Part shown: in pieces, positions 59,401-64,000 of the stretch | Layout of the letters: each line of letters begins with the position of its first letter | How positions within the stretch are numbered: position 1 is the stretch's first letter | Source of the DNA: Gavia stellata | Lineage: Eukaryota > Chordata > Aves > Gaviiformes > Gaviidae | Direction of reading: 5' to 3' | NCBI RefSeq assembly: GCF_030936135.1 | Contig: NC_082599.1 | Location: 61,664,551 to 61,728,550, forward strand | Length of the DNA stretch: 64,000 nt | Notes under the pieces: generated by a model | What the model saw: only the letters and a program-made list of their open reading frames with translations | What the model was told of the DNA's origin: nothing | The model's database searches: none | Made by a program: the position numbers and the translations under genes

Positions 59401-61873
59401 GAGGGCACCAGAGAACCACAGCCAGAGCAGCCCCGGGCAGCCTGCACCTCCCAGCAAGGAGCTGGACTGAAACTGGGCACCACAGAAGCCCAGATTCCTC
59501 ATGGGCACAGGCGAAACGACAAGCACAAACCTACTCGCTGCCACCCCACCTTGGGAAGCCTCATTCCGTATCCAGAACAGGACTTGACCGCTGCTTTTGT
59601 TTGAACCGTTGTACCTCAGTGCTGGTAGCACCAGTTCTGATTTTTTTTAGGCTTCTGCTTTTCTCACCCAGAGCCGCAGATAAGGCCATCGGCTTGAATA
59701 GGACCGCTTACATGAGGGGCTGACACGGGGAGGTCTTGCTTTTGCAGAGGGTACGATTATTTTCCCTCTAAAGTAACACTATTTGTTCAGTCACTTCTCC
59801 CCTTTCGCTCATTTAAACACGTTAGGTACTGGCAATACGCGGCGACTGTGACTTTGAAAAATTGAGCAAGCAAATGGTGAAAATAGTGAATATTGCAAAG
59901 AGTTCTTCATCCCCAGTGCCGGGCACTTGGGGTTTGGGTCTCGGAGCCACGGGGGTGCTCTCTGTTCTGCTTTGGCGACAGCTCTGTCCTGTACAAAAGA
60001 TAACAAACATTCAGATGTTTGTTCTTGCACCGTCTATATATGTCTTGCACCTATTCTCCATACATCAACAGAGCCATGGCAACCCAGAAAACGTGGCTAG
60101 TCTCACGTACACCAGCCTCCTAACGTGCACCTCCCCATAATAGGAGAGATTGTACCCTCCGAGCAGTAATGTGTTTACTTAGTACAGGTTAAATTTCCTT
60201 GTGTGGCAATTTAAGGACTTAAATCCTCATGTTTCTGAGGACAGAAAATACCTCAAAGAATAAAAACAAAGGCCTAAATGCAACACCAGAGTTTTCTGGC
60301 TGTGCTCCTACTGAAACAAGTAAAAACTACACGCAAAGCTGCCCGGTGCAGATTTTATGACTAATAAGTATTTTCAGCTTTTTGCTAGCTTTATACCGAT
60401 CACTTTTTGTTTAGCTGGTTTCTTTGTGATTTTGGCATTGACACCCTTTGCATGGTATTCCTGCAGGGACCTTGTCAGAAGGAGCTCTACAGAGCCCTGT
60501 ATAAATTGGCGAAGGCGCAGCAGAGAAGCGGAGGGGAGCTTTACAAATTCTACTTGCCCAACTGCAACAAGAATGGATTTTACCACAGCAAACAGGTACG
60601 TGCCTTTTCCCCTGTCTCACAGCAGCGCTAGCGCTAGCCTGACCCAGCTGACCCTTGCGCAGCCCTCTGCTCCCAAACTCGGGGGTTTGCAGCTGCTGGA
60701 AAAGCAGGTTGTGAAAGCGGAGGTACTTAGTAGTGGGAGCAGATGGTTTGTCCTTCTTCTCTTAAAAGCGAGCCGCATGCTGCGGGCTGACAGCAACGGA
60801 GGCAGGAGGCTTTTCCATTCACGGAACAGGTGCACGCAAGGCCTCCTCCAAAATCTTTTAACCCTCTCTGCTCCCGGACCAAGTCAAGCTCCACGTATCT
60901 GATTTGTTAGCATATTCCCAGTTGACATTAATTCATAATATCCACCATAGTGCCTGCAAAACCCATTGAATATGTAATAATCGCTATGAAGAAAGGGGGC
61001 TCTCAGCTCCCAGGCAGTGAAAAAACTCTCTGGAGCAAAATTAGCCTCCTGAAAGTAGAACAAAAATACTGATTTGTGCTGCCTATGGATTATGTTATAT
61101 GCTCGTTTCCCTTATAGCCTCAAAAAAAGCCATTGCAAGTTACATTGAGAGTAATCTGCAAACCTAACTCAAGCTCCAAACCTCAAACCACACCCTCGTA
61201 ACCACAGGTCGTGCACACGAATTTAGTAGGTCTGCATAAATCTGTGGCACCGAGACTCCCTGGTTTTGGGCACGGCACCACTGTGTGACTCGCAAACGTT
61301 GTGACCTGGGCACAATCTGGCACAAAGAGAAATCCGTTTAACCCCCTCCCCAAGAAAAAAACCTCACCCCGTTTGCCTCCTTGCGTGAAAAGCCAGACCA
61401 TCCAGTCAAGGCTCTCGCCCTCCTATATTCCGCCTTCCTTCGGTTTCTCACGCCAGAAGATATTGCTGGTTTATGCCGCTCTTTACCAAGGAATGGGCAA
61501 ACTATTTTAAGTCTGAAGTTGCTGTTGTGGTGGCTGAGCTTGGGTCATGGCTCCCTAACCAAGCGTGTTGGTCAGAGGCTCGGTCAGAGCAGGGACCAGC
61601 GCCTTCAAAACAAGTCTGTGCCCGGCAGGTCCCCACCTTCTGAGCCTCGTTCTGTCCAACACCTCTACCTGCAGTAGCTCACAGGTGATCTTCTGCTGAC
61701 AGTTACTTATTGCAGGTTTTGTTTTGCTAATAATATTCTAGTGCGAAACTTCACTGGATGGAGAGTCTGCTGGGTGCTGGTGCGTCTATCCAAAAAATGG
61801 GAGAAGAATTCCTGGCTCCCCAGAAATGAAAGGAGACCCTGAATGCCAACAGTATCTCAGCTCGCAAGAATAA
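56098..61873 (+). CDS. IGFBP1: Insulin-like growth factor binding protein 1, four exons
   Basis: Exons 56098-56476, 58649-58827, 60467-60595 and 61742-61873 join (phases 1, 0, 0) into 272 codons plus TAA, close to the 259 residues of human IGFBP1. The secreted protein binds IGF-I and IGF-II in plasma and tissue fluid. A signal peptide of about 29-32 residues is followed by the N-terminal IGFBP domain with 12 cysteines (37-111), including GCGCCQTC (63-70), then a variable linker. A thyroglobulin type-1 domain has the canonical six cysteines (189, 219, 230, 241, 243, 264) and CWCV (241-244). The exon 2-4 sequence (IKKWKE-like LKKWKE, KFYLPNCNKNGFYHS, RRIPGSPE) and the lack of extra N-domain or linker motifs point to type 1 rather than IGFBP2 or IGFBP3. 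The mammalian RGD is KGD here (259-261). Confidence 0.96.
56783..56790 (+). promoter_or_regulatory. IGFBP1: Candidate forkhead (FOXO) site in intron 1
   Basis: TTGTTTAC equals the consensus FOXO/DAF-16 element. It lies about 725 bp downstream of the expected start site. A single 8-base match can arise by chance, so function is only a suggestion. Confidence 0.35.
57293..57852. repeat. Compound CTTT/TTTCC/TTGCC array in IGFBP1 intron 1
   Basis: About 560 bases change unit along their length: irregular TTTCTTCC runs, then a 13-mer TTCTTTCCTTTCC (about 57416-57525), then a TTTCC pentamer (about 57526-57621). A TTGCC pentamer follows (57622 to about 57750), and then a mixed tail. The pentamers keep all frames open on both strands, giving spurious Phe/Leu/Ser or Lys/Gly/Gln-rich frames. 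Confidence 0.97.
58649..58827 (+). CDS. IGFBP1: IGFBP1 exon 2: linker domain
   Basis: This 179-bp exon completes the split Asp codon and encodes SIEPEDMPLESTEMTQDQLL through SIPWNAITAYENMKAKRISE to LKKWKEQ (residues 127-186). It is acidic and cysteine-free, as expected of the central linker. The Ser/Thr-rich acidic stretch resembles the phosphorylated linker of mammalian IGFBP1. Splice sites are TTTCCAG and CAG|GTGGGT. Confidence 0.94.
58828..60466 (+). other. IGFBP1: IGFBP1 intron 2
   Basis: This 1.6-kb intron in phase 0 is unique sequence. Several frames of 60-90 codons on both strands look accidental. Confidence 0.9.
60467..60595 (+). CDS. IGFBP1: IGFBP1 exon 3: first half of thyroglobulin type-1 domain
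   Basis: This 129-bp exon encodes GPCQKELYRALYKLAKAQQR then SGGELYKFYLPNCNKNGFYH and SKQ (residues 187-229). It has the first two domain cysteines and the conserved LPNCNKNGFYHS block. Splice sites are CCTGCAG and CAG|GTACGT. Confidence 0.95.
60596..61741 (+). other. IGFBP1: IGFBP1 intron 3
   Basis: This 1.1-kb intron contains a 12-bp palindrome AGCGCTAGCGCT at 60624-60635 near its start. Nothing else is recognised. Confidence 0.9.
61742..61873 (+). CDS. IGFBP1: IGFBP1 exon 4: end of thyroglobulin type-1 domain
   Basis: The exon encodes 43 residues from CETSLDGESAGCWCVYPKNG to PECQQYLSSQE and stops at TAA 61871-61873. It has CWCV, the GRRIPGSPE block and the last cysteine. The integrin-type tripeptide is KGD (Lys codon AAA), where mammals have RGD. 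The acceptor is ATTCTAG. The exon is short and easily missed by frame-based searches. Confidence 0.95.
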   Translation, partial: CETSLDGESAGCWCVYPKNGRRIPGSPEMKGDPECQQYLSSQE

Positions 61874-62662
61874 AACTAAACGCATTCATTCACACCAAGT
61901 TTTCTGTGGGGCCTGATCTAGTCAGGAGCCGTTTCAGGAAGGTAGTTCTGCGCACCTGATTTTCAGCAAATGAGTAACCCCATAAAGTAGCTTTTTTACT
62001 GCCCGGGGATTACTCAGCTGCTCGAGTGACGGAGAAGAGCAACTGCAAGATCAAGTCCCACAATCTTGTATATTTTGTTTGTATAATATTACAGATACCC
62101 TCATATTGAAAGCTGTTGAATTATTTATTTCACAGTATGTGTATTTTTGTCTGCGTGTGTTGTTACTAATTTATATCCTCAAACACTTCATAACTTTATA
62201 TGTAAATACTTAATATTATTGCTCTTAAATGTATGCATCTTATGTTGGAGGAATGTTGCTACTTAAAACTTCAAATGGCATAACTCTATTGGGAAAAATG
62301 CCTTGTAAACTTGCATTTTTGTACTATGTATTTATAGACGTAAAACTGCATTTAAAAAAATAGCTTTCAGTAGAGAACACACTTAGGAACTTATTTAAAA
62401 CCTGTTTTGTTTATATATCATGTTGCTTTTGCACCTCTGTTTCAGCGTCAAGCTGTTTCTTAAAAAAGACAGTCTAAACCTTTATTATATACTGAAGCTC
62501 CTGATGGGACAGTATTTGTTTCTATTTTCCGAACATACGCACCGGATAAATGGCAAAACACGACAGGATATTCTGTGCCACCTTTGACAGGTGTCAGTTG
62601 TTCACGTGTTGACGTTGTCATGTTATTTAAGATGAGCTATTAAATAATGTCTTCTACACTGT
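61874..62662 (+). other. IGFBP1: IGFBP1 3' UTR with AU-rich elements
   Basis: About 790 bases of A/T-rich sequence follow the stop codon. They contain the AU-rich nonamer TTATTTATT (62121-62129), several further ATTTA cores and a Pumilio-type TGTAAATA (62201-62208). AU-rich elements fit the rapid turnover known for IGFBP1 mRNA in mammals. The 3' end is placed after ATTAAA at 62639-62644. Confidence 0.75.
62639..62644 (+). terminator. IGFBP1: IGFBP1 poly(A) signal (ATTAAA)
   Basis: ATTAAA, the common variant, is followed within 25 bases by a TGTC- and T-rich stretch. Composition changes from A/T-rich to G/C-richer here. An AATAAA overlapping the stop codon (61869-61874) is judged too early. 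Confidence 0.6.
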
Positions 62663-62664
62663 CC

Positions 62665-64000
62665 CGGCCTCTTGCTTTCTGCATGTCGCCGTTCAGCAGC
62701 CGGACCTCAGCAGGACAGCGCAGAGGCGGCGGGGAGCGTGGAGGAAAGCACCCCTCGTGCAAATCTGCCTCCTGAGCTCCTACCTCTGTTTTCCTGCACT
62801 GAGGTTTCTTCCTTTGCTCTCCCCGCCCCGTTCCCCTTCTCCTGTCCTCTCCAATCCCGGCTGTGCTCCGCAAGCCTTTGCCTTGGCCAAAGCAGCAGCC
62901 TCCGAAGGAAGTTGTTGAAAGGTTTTCTGGGGTAGGAAAGCTGGATGACTTTCGCCGCTCAAAAGCCCAAGGCAGCAGGGTTAGTGGTTTAAAGGATAAC
63001 GTCGGAAGAACCGTTTCCTGCAGGGAAAAGTCAGAAGTTATAAAAGGGAGGCTGGGGAAAAGCCCGGCCTTACTCCTTTTGCCGAAAGCAGAGAAGAGGG
63101 TCCCCTTGGCTTGGGATGCGGACCCCCTCCCTCCCCTGCATGTTCCTCCGACTTGGTGGTTGCGGAGAAAAAGGGAGAAAGCAAGCGACTTTTTGTCCAT
63201 GGAGAAACCAGTGTGGGAGTTAGCAAGTCCCAGAGGTGGAAACAGGCTGCACCAACCCTGCCCGAGAAAACAGCCTCAGAGGAGAGTAACAGCATTTTCT
63301 AAGAGCCTGGCAGGAGGGAAACTCGGCATAAAATCCTCCTGCCGTTTGTTGGCACAAGCCTTGGGTTTTAAACGGGAGCGGGAAGCAGCTTGTAGGAACT
63401 GCGAAGCCAAAGCGTGGAGATCTCTGCTCTCAGTATCCCGGTTCGGTGGTATCCCGGTTCGGTGGCATCCCGCGTTGTGCTTGCTAAAAGTGTTGGCTCT
63501 ATTTGCATGTCCATGCCAGCTGGTCCAACTGGGGTCTGCCAAACTGCTCCGGATTTAAAGGTGTGGGTATATTACTGAGCTTCTTTGTAAAGTGTTTTGA
63601 GAGCTTCCCAAGGAAAGTGCTGCAAAAGCAGTCGATGGCATTGGTATTATAAATAATTAACGACTAACCTCCCTGTAACGAGCTACAGCGAGACCTGGCT
63701 AAAACTGTGTTACGGCATCGCGTTTGCTGTGTCAAAATGCTCGGCAATCATTGTATTGACACAATGAAGCAGCAGCAAATATGGGCAGAACCTTAGAGTC
63801 CTTTCATGGAGTCTACCCAGCGCTGAACAACTGTCATGCAGCATTGCCAAGGGAAAACGGTGACGAAAGGAGGGGAAATCATATCCTCGTTGCTACAGCA
63901 CACACATAAGAGCACTCTGACTGCTCTCACCCCATCGACCTTGGGTAAAGCTTGATCTCTAAAGAGCAGAAGTTGGTTCTTCTTGTTGGGGTCATGATAT
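62665..64000. other. Intergenic region downstream of IGFBP1
   Basis: This moderately G/C-rich unique sequence contains a 16-bp unit GTATCCCGGTTCGGTG repeated twice at 63433-63464, with a partial third copy. Overlapping frames at 62640-63200 (-) and 62863-63558 (+) show no recognisable domain. In mammals IGFBP3 is the next gene; no part of it is seen here. Confidence 0.7.

Noticed and set aside
60624..60635. AGCGCTAGCGCT palindrome
   Set aside because: It is a short self-complementary tandem of GCTAGC/AGCGCT with no further structure, as expected by chance in G/C-rich DNA.
62640..63558. Frames of 186 (-) and 231 (+) codons downstream of IGFBP1
   Set aside because: They overlap each other, show no domain or codon pattern I recognise, and are in G/C-rich DNA where long frames are common.

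Overview
The window is vertebrate genomic DNA, almost certainly from a bird. It carries many 5'-truncated CR1 LINE tails ending in the (ATTCTGTG)n-type 3' repeat, spliced genes with GT-AG introns, a long A/T-rich 3' UTR and a GC-rich promoter. The gene order ADCY1 - CCDC201 - IGFBP1, all on the + strand, resembles the human 7p13-p12 neighbourhood. Most CR1 tails belong to one recurring subfamily. I cannot name the species from sequence alone.

Layout. Positions 1-7929 are intronic sequence of ADCY1, with no exon that I can recognise. Six exons (7930-8046, 9197-9343, 9725-9823, 14193-14307, 15918-16042, 16904-17242) encode the last 313 residues of adenylate cyclase 1, including the whole C2 catalytic domain. 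A 3' UTR of about 10 kb probably follows, ending at paired AATAAA signals near 27407 and 27430. The stretch from 27.5 to 37.8 kb is intergenic and rich in CR1 copies. It also holds a roughly 165-bp imperfect palindrome (29133-29309), a roughly 400-bp pyrimidine array grown on a CR1 tail, and a possible tRNA-headed SINE. A two-exon gene at 39665-41244 encodes a 211-residue protein that I identify as the bird CCDC201 orthologue. The 41.3-54.3 kb intergenic stretch has two CR1 fragments and two short perfect hairpins or palindromes. A roughly 1-kb GGAGCA/GAGGCA minisatellite lies just upstream of the IGFBP1 CpG-rich promoter, which has an HNF1-like site and a TATA box. IGFBP1 follows in four exons (56098-56476, 58649-58827, 60467-60595, 61742-61873; 272 aa), with a large pyrimidine-rich array in intron 1 and an AU-rich 3' UTR ending near 62660. 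The rest is downstream intergenic DNA.

The three genes do not form a pathway or operon. ADCY1 is a neuronal Ca2+/calmodulin-stimulated cyclase, CCDC201 is a poorly known oocyte-linked protein in mammals, and IGFBP1 is a secreted IGF carrier. The most interesting points are the CCDC201 orthologue with an internally duplicated (K/R)RLST motif, the long palindrome at 29.2 kb, the T-free minisatellite beside the IGFBP1 promoter, and IGFBP1 carrying KGD where mammals have RGD, with a visible HNF1/TATA promoter but no visible mammalian-type insulin response element. I found no dramatic new multi-gene system.
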